Shown here in pieces: positions 1 to 5,784 of a DNA stretch of 8,554 nt. The first letter of the stretch is position 1; every line of letters begins with the position of its first letter. Source of the stretch: an uncultured Oscillospiraceae bacterium (lineage in GTDB: Bacteria; Bacillota; Clostridia; Oscillospirales; Oscillospiraceae); assembly GCA_958426425.1 (NCBI GenBank), contig CATZYY010000100.1, positions 1-8,554 on the forward strand, read 5' to 3'. The notes under the pieces are model-generated. The model saw only the letters and a program-made list of their open reading frames with translations, made no database searches and was not told where the DNA came from. A program made the position numbers and the translations under genes.

Positions 1-524
1 GCAACGGCCGGTCCATGGCGGAGATCACCGTCAAGGAGCTGATCTATCCCCTGGTGGTCATTGACAAGTCCGCCGAGTGTGCCGCCAATCCCGACTTCAT
101 GCTGACCGTGGACGATCTGAAGGCCTGGGAGGCTCAGTACGGCCGCATTCCCGAGGATGCCTTCGTGGCCTTCCGGTCCGACTGGCACAAGAAGGCCAAT
201 CTGGACAATCCCGACGAGAACGGCGTGCCCCACTATCCCGGCTGGGACAAGGCCGCCATTCAGTGGCTGGTGGAGGAGCGGAAGATCGGCGCCATCGGTC
301 ATGAGCCCGCCGATACTGACCCGGGCTTCGTCACCACCAAGGAGGGGGCCTACCCCTATCCCGGCGAGCAGTACATCCTGGAGGCGGACCGCATCCAGAT
401 TGAGGTCATGCGGAACCTGGACCAGGTGCCCCCTGTGGGCAGCCTGATTGTCATCGGCTTCCCCAAGCTGAAGGACGGCACCGGCTTCCCCACCAGATGC
501 TTCGCCATCTGCCCGGTCGACTGA
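1..524 (+). CDS. Cyclase-family (kynurenine formamidase-like) metal hydrolase, 5'-truncated
   Basis: The reading frame is open from base 3 (first codons Asn-Gly-Arg-Ser before the Met at 15), so the gene enters from outside the window and the Met at 15 is internal. The visible 173 residues match the later part of the cyclase family (PF04199). There is a strand like LIYPLVVID, a GHEPADTDPG stretch (about residues 95-104 from that Met) where the family has its second active-site segment, and a C-terminal MRNLDQVPP...GTGFPTRCFAI block resembling the usual 'NLdqlP...G.G.PvR..A' ending. The N-terminal HxGTHxDxPxH metal-binding motif must lie upstream. E130 matches the conserved late Glu. The residue 12 before it, usually a His ligand, appears to be Glu118, so this may belong to a divergent subgroup. 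Family members hydrolyse amides or lactones such as N-formylkynurenine; the substrate here is unknown. It is probably co-transcribed with the two redox genes downstream. Confidence 0.82.
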   Translation, partial: NGRSMAEITVKELIYPLVVIDKSAECAANPDFMLTVDDLKAWEAQYGRIPEDAFVAFRSDWHKKANLDNPDENGVPHYPGWDKAAIQWLVEERKIGAIGHEPADTDPGFVTTKEGAYPYPGEQYILEADRIQIEVMRNLDQVPPVGSLIVIGFPKLKDGTGFPTRCFAICPVD

Positions 525-539
525 ACCAACGGATGACAC

Positions 540-596
540 GGCGCCGCGGCGCCCGCCTCCGCCCCAGCCGGGCGGCAGGCGGGCCGCCGTGGCGGC
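540..596 (+). repeat. GC-rich inverted-repeat cluster between cyclase and AhpD-like gene
   Basis: Almost pure G/C sequence with several overlapping hairpins. GCCCGCCT (551-558) pairs with AGGCGGGC (577-584), and the stem continues inward as CCGCCC (559-564) with GGGCGG (570-575) around a short loop, with one bulged base. GGCGCC occurs twice (540-545 and 548-553), and GCCGCC/GGCGGC (583-588 and 591-596) forms a third small hairpin. No T-run follows, so it is not a standard intrinsic terminator. Inside an operon it could act as an RNA-processing, stability or partial attenuation element; that role is inference. The rest of the 111-base gap shows only the ribosome binding site of the next gene, and I see no good promoter. 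Confidence 0.6.
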
Positions 597-619
597 GAAT
601 TGCTTTACAGGAACATTTT

Positions 620-626
620 AAGGAGG
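620..626 (+). promoter_or_regulatory. Strong Shine-Dalgarno site fixing the start at 636
   Basis: AAGGAGG ends nine bases before the ATG at 636, which is near-ideal spacing. An in-frame TTG at 600 would lie upstream of this site and lacks one of its own, so the shorter protein is preferred. Confidence 0.85.
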
Positions 627-635
627 ATTATCATT

Positions 636-1247
636 ATGGCACTGGAATTTGATGAAAAGCTGTCCCGTCTGGAAAAGCCCAACCGTGACGAGATGACCAA
701 CAAGGAGTACGCCGTCTTCAACGAGAACGTGGAGATGATGGAGAAGAACTGGGGCTTTATCAACAACCTGTTCAAGGTCCTGCCCCTGAACGCCTCCCAG
801 TACATCGGCTTTCTGAACTTCAAGGGTTCCCTGTTCAACCCGGAGACCTGCTACCTCACCAATGCCGACAAGGAGATGATCGGCGTGGTGGTCTCCTCCA
901 TCAACTGCTGCTCCTACTGCCTGACCACCCATGGCGACGCGCTGCGGGGCTACACCAAGAACCCCATGCTGGTGGATAAGCTCAGCTACAACTTCCGCTC
1001 CGCCAAGGACATGCTGACTGAGAAGCAGTACGCTTTGTGCGAGTACGCCTGGTATGTCACCAAGCACGCCGACGAGATCGGCGAGGAGCAGGTGGAGAAC
1101 CTGCGCAAGGTGGGCTTCAACGACCATGAGATTCTGGAGGCCGCCTTTGTTGCCGGCTTCTTCAACTACACCAACCGCTGGGTCTCCACCATCTCTCCGG
1201 TGGCCAACCCCGGTCACTTCAACCACAACCGCAACTTCGAGGACTGA
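636..1247 (+). CDS. AhpD-like peroxidase-related protein (carboxymuconolactone decarboxylase superfamily)
   Basis: A 203-aa, alpha-helical, soluble protein with no signal peptide or membrane segment. The segment from E80 to H99 contains CSYC followed by LTTH and gives the AhpD active-site pattern: E80, C92, C95 and H99 have the same spacing as Glu118, Cys130, Cys133 and His137 of Mycobacterium tuberculosis AhpD. In AhpD the two cysteines form a redox-active disulfide that reduces peroxide or a partner protein with the Glu/His relay. Tyr94 stands where AhpD has His132, so proton relay may differ. The length and the N-terminal extension before the core fit the 'uncharacterised peroxidase-related enzyme' subgroup better than true AhpD or gamma-carboxymuconolactone decarboxylase. 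The stop lies only 12 bases before the ene-reductase start, so the two are almost certainly one operon. A role in thiol redox chemistry or detoxification coupled to that reductase is inference; the real substrate is unknown. Confidence 0.85.
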   Translation: MALEFDEKLSRLEKPNRDEMTNKEYAVFNENVEMMEKNWGFINNLFKVLPLNASQYIGFLNFKGSLFNPETCYLTNADKEMIGVVVSSINCCSYCLTTHGDALRGYTKNPMLVDKLSYNFRSAKDMLTEKQYALCEYAWYVTKHADEIGEEQVENLRKVGFNDHEILEAAFVAGFFNYTNRWVSTISPVANPGHFNHNRNFED

Positions 1248-1259
1248 GGTTAGATCACC

Positions 1260-3209
1260 ATGGCATACGAGAAACTCTTTGAGAAGGGCCACATCGGCTC
1301 TCTCACCATCCGCAACCGGGCCGTCATGTCCCCCATGGGCACCGACCTGGCGGACACCAACGGCAACGCATCCCAGCGGCTCATCGCCTATTACGCCGAG
1401 CGGGCCAAAGGCGGCATCGGCCTCATCATCAATGAGTACACCGGCGTGGACGACGTGGACTCCATTCCCACCCAGCACAACCTGCGCATGGCCCAGGACT
1501 ACAATGTGAAGGCCGCGGAGGAGCTGACCCGCACCGTCCACCAGTACGGCGCCAAGATCTTTGCCCAGCTGCACCACGGCGGAGCCACCTCCAAGAGCGC
1601 CTTCACCGGCCGGCAGAACCTGAGCCCCAGCGGCATCCCCATGGCCCCCGGCGGCGAGCTGCCCCGGGAGATGACCCTGGAGGATATCAAGCGGGTCCAG
1701 GACAAGTTTGTGGCGGCGGCGGTGCGCTGCAAGAAGGCAGGCTACGACGGCGTGGAGCTCCACGGGGCCCACGGCTACCTCATCGCCCAGTTCTTCAGCA
1801 AATATTACAACCACCGCACCGACGCCTACGGCGGCTCCCTGGAAAACCGCTGCCGCTTCATCGACGAGATCATTGCCGCCATTCGGGCGAAGCTGGGCCG
1901 CTATCCCATCTCCGTGCGCATCTGCGGCGACGAGATGACCCCGGAGCCCGGCTTCCTGACCCTGGAGGACGGGCTGGAGATCGGCCGCCATCTGGAGGCC
2001 CAGGGCATTGACTGCATCAACATCTCCAACGGCAGCTCCTGGAACGGCAACGCCAACTGCGAGCCCTTCTCCTACACCCCTGGTTGGAAGAAACACGTGG
2101 CCAAGGCCTTCAAGGCCGCGCTGCACATCCCCGTCATCGCCACCAACACCATCAAGGACCCGGATTTTGCCGAGTCCCTGCTGGAGGAGGGCGTGTGCGA
2201 CTTTGTGGCCCTGGGCCGCAGCCAGTTCGCCGACCCCAACTTCATCAATAAGGCCAAGGCCGGCCATCCCGAGCAGATCCGCAAGTGCATCAGCTGCATG
2301 TACTGCCGGGAGCGCCTGCTGGGCAACGCCATGCCGGTGGAGTGCTCCATGAATCCCCGGCTGGGCCGGGAGTACCGCTATCGCTGGCAGGACCTGCAGA
2401 AAAACGGCGCGGGACGGCCCGTAGTGGTGGTAGGCGGCGGCCCCGGCGGCATGGAGTGCGCCATTTTGCTGGCCAAGCGGGGCTTTGCCGTGACGCTGCT
2501 GGAAAAGAGCGGCGCTTTGGGCGGCACGCTGAACATCGCCAAGCTCCCGCCCTTCAAGGCCAACCTCCAGGGGATCACCGACGTGATGGCCCTGGAGATG
2601 GCGGAGGCCGGTGTCACCGTGAAGCTGAACACCGAGGCAACGCCGGAGCTGGTATCGTCCATGAACCCCGTGGGCGTGTTCCTGGCCGTGGGCGCGCCGC
2701 CGGTGGTGCCGGGGTCCATCCCCGGCATTGAAAAGGCGGTGCTGGCGGAGGATGTGATCCTGGGCAAAGCCCCCTGCAAGGGGTCTGTGGCCCTGATCGG
2801 CTCCGGTCTCACCGGCCTGGAGTGCGCGGAGATGATTCTGGAGCAGGGCCATCCCCTCACCATGGTGGAGATGAACCCCGCCGTGGGCCAGGGCATTTAC
2901 AACGTGGTCTTCAACGACATTTACAGCCGCATTCAGCCCCATGACCCCGTGGTGCTGACCCGCCACAAGCTGACGGCCGTCACTGATGACGGCGTCACGG
3001 CGGAGGACCTGTCCACCGGGGAGACCAAGACCATTGCCGCCGACACGGTGGTGCTGGCCCTGGGCACCCACAACCAGGAGGCCATGGCGGAGCAGTTCGA
3101 GGCCGCGGGCCTGACCACCGTTCTGGTGGGCAGCGCCGAGACTCCGGGCCGGATTGCCGGCGCTACCCGGGACGGCTTTGAAAAGGCCTGGGTATTCCTG
3201 GCGGAGTAA
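1260..3209 (+). CDS. NADH:flavin oxidoreductase (OYE/trimethylamine dehydrogenase/2,4-dienoyl-CoA reductase type), FMN + 4Fe-4S + FAD
   Basis: A 649-aa three-part flavoenzyme. Residues 1-335 form an Old-Yellow-Enzyme TIM barrel for FMN (RNRAVMSPMG at 18-27; HGAHGYLIAQF at 168-178; YGGSLENR at 190-197). C343, C346, C349 and C362 (C-x2-C-x2-C-x12-C) bind a 4Fe-4S cluster. Residues 386-649 form a pyridine-nucleotide/FAD module with glycine motifs GGGPGG (392-397) and GSGLTG (514-519). Electrons should pass from NAD(P)H through FAD and Fe-S to FMN, which reduces an activated C=C bond. The Fe-S spacing equals that of trimethylamine dehydrogenase, but the Cys that links FMN covalently there is Gly27 here, and H168 replaces its catalytic Tyr. 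Y173 in GYL probably matches the catalytic Tyr of dienoyl-CoA reductase. Relatives include dienoyl-CoA reductase (FadH), BaiCD/BaiH, 2-enoate reductases and daidzein reductase, so the substrate cannot be named. It starts 12 bases after the AhpD-like gene, with GAGG overlapping that gene's stop. Confidence 0.93.
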   Translation: MAYEKLFEKGHIGSLTIRNRAVMSPMGTDLADTNGNASQRLIAYYAERAKGGIGLIINEYTGVDDVDSIPTQHNLRMAQDYNVKAAEELTRTVHQYGAKIFAQLHHGGATSKSAFTGRQNLSPSGIPMAPGGELPREMTLEDIKRVQDKFVAAAVRCKKAGYDGVELHGAHGYLIAQFFSKYYNHRTDAYGGSLENRCRFIDEIIAAIRAKLGRYPISVRICGDEMTPEPGFLTLEDGLEIGRHLEAQGIDCINISNGSSWNGNANCEPFSYTPGWKKHVAKAFKAALHIPVIATNTIKDPDFAESLLEEGVCDFVALGRSQFADPNFINKAKAGHPEQIRKCISCMYCRERLLGNAMPVECSMNPRLGREYRYRWQDLQKNGAGRPVVVVGGGPGGMECAILLAKRGFAVTLLEKSGALGGTLNIAKLPPFKANLQGITDVMALEMAEAGVTVKLNTEATPELVSSMNPVGVFLAVGAPPVVPGSIPGIEKAVLAEDVILGKAPCKGSVALIGSGLTGLECAEMILEQGHPLTMVEMNPAVGQGIYNVVFNDIYSRIQPHDPVVLTRHKLTAVTDDGVTAEDLSTGETKTIAADTVVLALGTHNQEAMAEQFEAAGLTTVLVGSAETPGRIAGATRDGFEKAWVFLAE

Positions 3210-3248
3210 AAAACAATCACCGGACCGCTGTTTTGCGGACGGAAGAAG

Positions 3249-3292
3249 CCGGCAGGCGGCGCTGATGCGCCGCCTGCCGGTTGTTTCTGTTT
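3249..3292 (+). terminator. Intrinsic terminator of the cyclase/AhpD-like/ene-reductase operon
   Basis: A perfect 14-bp stem, CCGGCAGGCGGCGC (3249-3262) with GCGCCGCCTGCCGG (3267-3280), TGAT loop, followed by the T-rich tail TTGTTTCTGTTT (3281-3292). It lies 39 bases after the oxidoreductase stop and is correctly oriented for the plus strand. Confidence 0.93.
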
Positions 3293-3430
3293 CAATCCGC
3301 CCGTGGGCCGGCGGGACCGTGCTCCAATAGCCCCATAAGGAAACTGGAGGCGCAGTTGACTGCGTCAGCGCCTGCGGGGGAGTTACAATAAGCGCCAAAG
3401 GAAACTGCTCCGCTCCATACAATGTAGAAC
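3293..3430. repeat. Structured intergenic segment with imperfect 22-nt direct repeat
   Basis: There is no convincing gene here. Two 22-nt copies, 3325-3346 and 3386-3407, share 17 of 22 positions, identical at the start (CAATA) and at the last ten bases (AAGGAAACTG). Between them AGGCGC (3348-3353) pairs with GCGCCT (3368-3373), and TGAC (3357-3360) with GTCA (3364-3367), making a bulged hairpin. CCGCC (3297-3301) and GGCGG (3310-3314) form another. A terminator lies on each side. This could be a dispersed repeat of the genome, a small RNA or a decayed remnant; one copy cannot decide which. Confidence 0.45.
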
Positions 3431-3470
3431 GACACCCCATGGGGATTTTTCCATGGGGTGCCGTTTTTTA
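3430..3470 (+). terminator. Second hairpin-plus-T-run terminator in the convergent junction
   Basis: CACCCCATGG (3433-3442) pairs perfectly with CCATGGGGTG (3451-3460) around an 8-base loop, and the stem extends by two pairs after an A-C mismatch. A run of six or more T (3464-3469) follows on the plus strand. It may act as a backstop for read-through from the operon or end a short transcript from 3293-3430. The same hairpin is met by the minus-strand cupin transcript 29 bases after its stop, but that strand has only a poor U-tail (TCGTTCTAC), so bidirectional use is uncertain. Confidence 0.75.
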
Positions 3471-3498
3471 TCTGCAAAGTTCTGTATGTTCCGATGCC

Positions 3499-3870
3499 TC
3501 AGCAGCCGATTAGAGGATTCACGTCTCCTTCAGGCGGCACGATGCAAAGGCCCATCAGTTCCCCGTCACCGGTATTGCCGAAGTTGTGGCGGACGCCGGC
3601 GGGAATGTGAACCCAGGTGCCGAATTCCAGGGGTACCCGCTCCTTGTCGATGAGAAAATAGCCCTCGCCCTTGATGCACATGAACCAGTGGCACCAGGGA
3701 TGGGAGTGAATGCTGCTCTCGGCGCCGGGCTCCAGGGTGAATAGACGCATGACGTAGTCATCCCAGAAACGGCCCTCGGGGCCGAAGACGATCTTCTTGG
3801 TGGAATTTTCAATAAAATGGCCGCCGGTCACCACCGGCAGGTCCCGGATGTTGCCGGAATACTCACTCAT
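3499..3870 (-). CDS. Small single-domain cupin protein
   Basis: A 123-aa protein that is essentially one cupin beta-barrel, cytoplasmic, with no signal peptide. Cupin motif 1 is G49-x5-H55-x-H57-x3-H61-x6-G68; motif 2 is an exact G84-x5-P90-x-G92-x2-H95-x3-N99. H55, H57 and H95 should bind a metal. The usual motif-1 Glu is replaced by His61, giving a possible four-His site. Single-domain cupins include dioxygenases, isomerases, sugar-binding proteins and sensors, so no reaction is assigned; the WCHWF stretch around the metal site may shape a ligand pocket. The ATG at 3870 is preceded by a purine-rich AAGGGGGAA. The gene converges on the upstream operon and has its own promoter, so it is probably monocistronic. 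Confidence 0.85.
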   Translation of the reverse strand: MSEYSGNIRDLPVVTGGHFIENSTKKIVFGPEGRFWDDYVMRLFTLEPGAESSIHSHPWCHWFMCIKGEGYFLIDKERVPLEFGTWVHIPAGVRHNFGNTGDGELMGLCIVPPEGDVNPLIGC

Positions 3871-3900
3871 GGCAGTTTCCCCCTTTTTCTGGATGGGTCC

Positions 3901-3929
3901 AGTATAGGAGTTTTTGCCGTAAAAATCAA
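3901..3929 (-). promoter_or_regulatory. Sigma-A-type promoter of the cupin gene
   Basis: On the minus strand, TTGATT (3929-3924) and TATACT (3906-3901) are separated by exactly 17 bases. The start of transcription should fall near 3893, leaving a short leader before the ATG at 3870. The -35 lies 11 bases past the mgtE stop, inside the T-rich tail of that gene's possible terminator. Confidence 0.8.
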
Positions 3930-3941
3930 GAGCCGTGGCTC
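3919..3941 (-). terminator. Weak candidate terminator at the end of mgtE
   Basis: On the minus strand GAGCC-AC-GGCTC (3941-3930), which includes two bases of the mgtE stop codon, is followed by TTGATTTTTAC. The stem is only 4-5 bp with a tight loop, so termination would be inefficient and some mgtE transcripts may run into the cupin gene. Confidence 0.4.
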
Positions 3942-5319
3942 AGATCCCCAAAAGGGCTGTGGCGAATTGGAAGTAGATCAGCAGGGAGATGGAGTCCACA
4001 ATGGTGGAGATGAAGGGGGAGGCCATAACGGCCGGATCAAAGCCGGCCTTTTCTGCCAGCAGGGGCAGGGAGCAGCCTACCAGCTTGGCGCACAGCACTG
4101 TGCCCACCAATGTACAGCAGACCACCGCCGCCACCGGCGCCGTCACCTCCGGATTGTTCATGAGATAGCGGTCCACAATCATCATTTTCACGAAGTTGGC
4201 CGCCGCCAGGCAGATGCCGCAGCAAAGGGCAACCCGGAACTCCTTCCACAGCACCCGCAGCAGGTCGGAAAACCGCACTTCCCCCAGGGACAGAGCGCGG
4301 ATCACAGCGGTGGAGGCCTGGGTGCCGCTGTTGCCGCCGGTACCGGAGAGCATGGGGATAAAGGCGGTCAGGATGGCGCATGCGGAAAGGGAGGACTCGA
4401 AGTGGGTGAGGATGATGCCGGTGAAGGTGGCGGAGAGCATCAGAATCAACAGCCAGGGGGTCCGGGCCTTGAAAGTCTCCCAAGTGCCGGTTTTGAGGTA
4501 CGGCTTGTCCGATGGCAGCATGGCCGCCATCAGTTCAATATCCTCCGTGACCTCCTCCTGGAGGACGTCCATGGCGTCATCCACGGTGACGATGCCCACC
4601 AGGCGGTTCTCCGTGTCCACTACCGGAAGGGCCAGAAAATCGTATTTGCTCAGGGCGCGGGCGGTGCTCTCCTGGTCGTCCAGGGTCTGAACGGAGATGA
4701 TGTTGGTCTCCATAATGTCGCCGATGACATCGTCCTCATCGGCCAGCAGCAGCGTCCGGATGGACAGCAGGCCAGTCAGATGGCGGCGGTCGTCGGTGAC
4801 ATAGCAGATGTTGATGGTCTCCTTGTCGGGGCCGGTGCGGCGGATGCGCTTGAGAGCATCCTCAACAGTCATGGTGGCCTTCAGGTCCACAAACTCCGTG
4901 GTCATAATGCTGCCGGCGGAGTCCTCGGGGTACTTTAAAATTTCATTGATGCTCTTGCGCATCTCCGGGTCCGAGTGGCGCAGGATGCGCTTGACTACGC
5001 CGGCCGGCATCTCCTCCACGATATCCACCGTATCATCCAGGTACAGCTCGTCCAGCACTTCCTTCAGCTCCGTGTTGGAAAAGCCCTGGATCAGCAGCTC
5101 CTGCTGATCGCTGTCCAGCTCCACGAACACCTCCGCCGCCTGCTCCTTGGGCAGCAGCCGGAAGGCCAGGGGCAGTGCTTTTTCCTCCAGGTCTGCAAAC
5201 AGCTGGGCAATATCCGCTGCCTCCAGCGGCAGCAGCAGGTCCCGCAGGTCGGCGTATCGTTTTCGAGCCACGTAATCCTCAATTTTTTCCAGCAGCTCCG
5301 TCCGTTCGTCCTCAAACAT
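3940..5319 (-). CDS. mgtE: Magnesium transporter MgtE
   Basis: A 459-aa inner-membrane Mg2+ channel/transporter with the full MgtE architecture. Residues 1-130 are the acidic helical N domain. Two CBS domains follow: the first from about 135 to 195 (PEDSAGSIMT opening), the second from about 200 to 255 (DVIGDIMETNIISV opening; LPVVDTENRLVGIVTVDDAMD). Then come the plug helix and five membrane segments, roughly 288-306, 312-326, 362-380, 394-415 and 437-458. PMLSGTGGNSGTQAST (322-337) and GFDPAVMASPFISTIVD (426-442) are the conserved pore signatures; D442 lies where Thermus MgtE has its Mg2+-binding Asp432. In known MgtE the cytosolic domains bind Mg2+ and close the pore when the ion is plentiful. 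The ATG at 5319 has AGGAGG nine bases upstream; the frame stays open back to 5457, but that extension runs through the riboswitch terminator. Expression should be controlled by the M-box upstream. Confidence 0.97.
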   Translation of the reverse strand: MFEDERTELLEKIEDYVARKRYADLRDLLLPLEAADIAQLFADLEEKALPLAFRLLPKEQAAEVFVELDSDQQELLIQGFSNTELKEVLDELYLDDTVDIVEEMPAGVVKRILRHSDPEMRKSINEILKYPEDSAGSIMTTEFVDLKATMTVEDALKRIRRTGPDKETINICYVTDDRRHLTGLLSIRTLLLADEDDVIGDIMETNIISVQTLDDQESTARALSKYDFLALPVVDTENRLVGIVTVDDAMDVLQEEVTEDIELMAAMLPSDKPYLKTGTWETFKARTPWLLILMLSATFTGIILTHFESSLSACAILTAFIPMLSGTGGNSGTQASTAVIRALSLGEVRFSDLLRVLWKEFRVALCCGICLAAANFVKMMIVDRYLMNNPEVTAPVAAVVCCTLVGTVLCAKLVGCSLPLLAEKAGFDPAVMASPFISTIVDSISLLIYFQFATALLGI

Positions 5320-5360
5320 CCTGTGGGACCTCCTCTCTGATCCATGGATCGATTTTGACG

Positions 5361-5403
5361 GGAAAAACAAAAAGCCCCTCGGCCGTCCGGTACGGCTGAG
5401 GGG
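5361..5403 (-). terminator. Riboswitch expression platform: intrinsic terminator upstream of mgtE
   Basis: On the minus strand CCCCTC (5403-5398) pairs with GAGGGG (5380-5375), and the stem continues as GCCGT/ACGGC after one mismatch. CTTTTTGTTTTT follows. It lies between the M-box aptamer and the mgtE ribosome binding site, so it can only serve as an attenuator. A competing AGGGG (5434-5430) on the same RNA can pair with CCCCT (5403-5399) and break the terminator stem, making it a candidate antiterminator. Confidence 0.9.
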
Positions 5404-5440
5404 ATTCCCGCTCAAAAAACGGTGATCCGCCCCTGGCGAG

Positions 5441-5600
5441 TCTCCGCTGCCGTTCAAGCTTTAGCCTCACAAGGCGGTGAAATCGCGTTAGATGATACCT
5501 TCGTGTTCGATATCGCCTGTTCAAACCCTCTCATGATGTCTCCATCACTCCGCGGCAGCGATCCATATCCCTGTGGTAGCCTTACCTACCGGACCCTATG
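5441..5600 (-). promoter_or_regulatory. M-box (ykoK leader) Mg2+ riboswitch aptamer
   Basis: Read 5' to 3' on the minus strand, the leader carries M-box hallmarks in the right order: GGTAGGTAAGGCTACC (5591-5576), ATCGCTGCCGCG (5563-5552), GAGGGTTTGAACAGG (5530-5516), CGAACACGAAGGTATC (5509-5494), and near the 3' end GAGGCTAAAGCTTGAACGG (5468-5450). These line up with the Bacillus subtilis mgtE M-box (TAGGTGAGGCTCC, ACGCTGCTGCCC, GTGCTAAAGCTC). The aptamer compacts when it binds several Mg2+ ions. With the terminator that follows, it should switch mgtE off when Mg2+ is high. The ends are approximate; P1 seems short, with CCG near the 5' end facing CGG near 5450. Confidence 0.92.
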
Positions 5601-5624
5601 CAGTTTTTCCGCAATCCAATGTTT

Positions 5625-5653
5625 ATATTATGACAATTTTGAAACGCTGTCAA
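5625..5653 (-). promoter_or_regulatory. Promoter of the mgtE leader transcript
   Basis: On the minus strand a perfect TTGACA (5653-5648) is followed 17 bases later by TAATAT (5630-5625); the overlapping CATAAT is an alternative -10 at 15 bases. Transcription would begin near 5618, just before the M-box, giving a leader of about 300 bases. Confidence 0.82.
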
Positions 5654-5697
5654 GGCGGCGCAAAGATTTGGGCAGAATTTTACCTTTGAAATTCCTC

Positions 5698-5726
5698 TTG
5701 TGAGCGACCGTGTACTGTGGTATAAT
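5698..5726 (+). promoter_or_regulatory. Extended -10 promoter of radC
   Basis: A perfect TATAAT (5721-5726) is preceded by TGG, making a TGn extended -10, with TTGTGA (5698-5703) at 17-base spacing as a modest -35. Transcription should start near 5733, about 50 bases before the radC ATG. It diverges from the mgtE promoter, with 44 bases between the two -35 boxes. Confidence 0.82.
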
Positions 5727-5784
5727 AATACGATTTCAAGTTTGCTGAAAATTTACCGCTGCCAGCGGGGAAGGGGGGTATTCC

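Noticed and set aside
600..635. Upstream TTG start for the AhpD-like gene
   Set aside because: It would place the strong AAGGAGG inside the coding region; the ATG at 636 is ideally spaced from it.
3356..3389. TTGACT and TACAAT resembling a plus-strand promoter
   Set aside because: The spacing is 22 bases, too long for a sigma-A promoter, and both fall within the hairpin/repeat structure.
618..3440. Open reading frame of 940 codons on the minus strand
   Set aside because: It lies antisense to the AhpD-like and ene-reductase genes and runs through the terminator. Its His/Gly/Val/Leu-rich, low-complexity composition is what a C/G third-position bias produces on the opposite strand.
3292..3477. 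Possible 61-aa minus-strand protein in the convergent junction
   Set aside because: It starts at TTG with no ribosome binding site and spans a terminator hairpin and the direct repeats; more likely a translation of a non-coding element.
3817..4938. Open reading frame of 373 codons antisense to mgtE
   Set aside because: Composition is rich in His, Gln and Gly with no recognisable motif, and mgtE on the other strand is certain.
5320..5457. 46-residue N-terminal extension of MgtE
   Set aside because: The extension would translate the riboswitch terminator and has no ribosome binding site; the AGGAGG before the ATG at 5319 and family length favour the shorter start.
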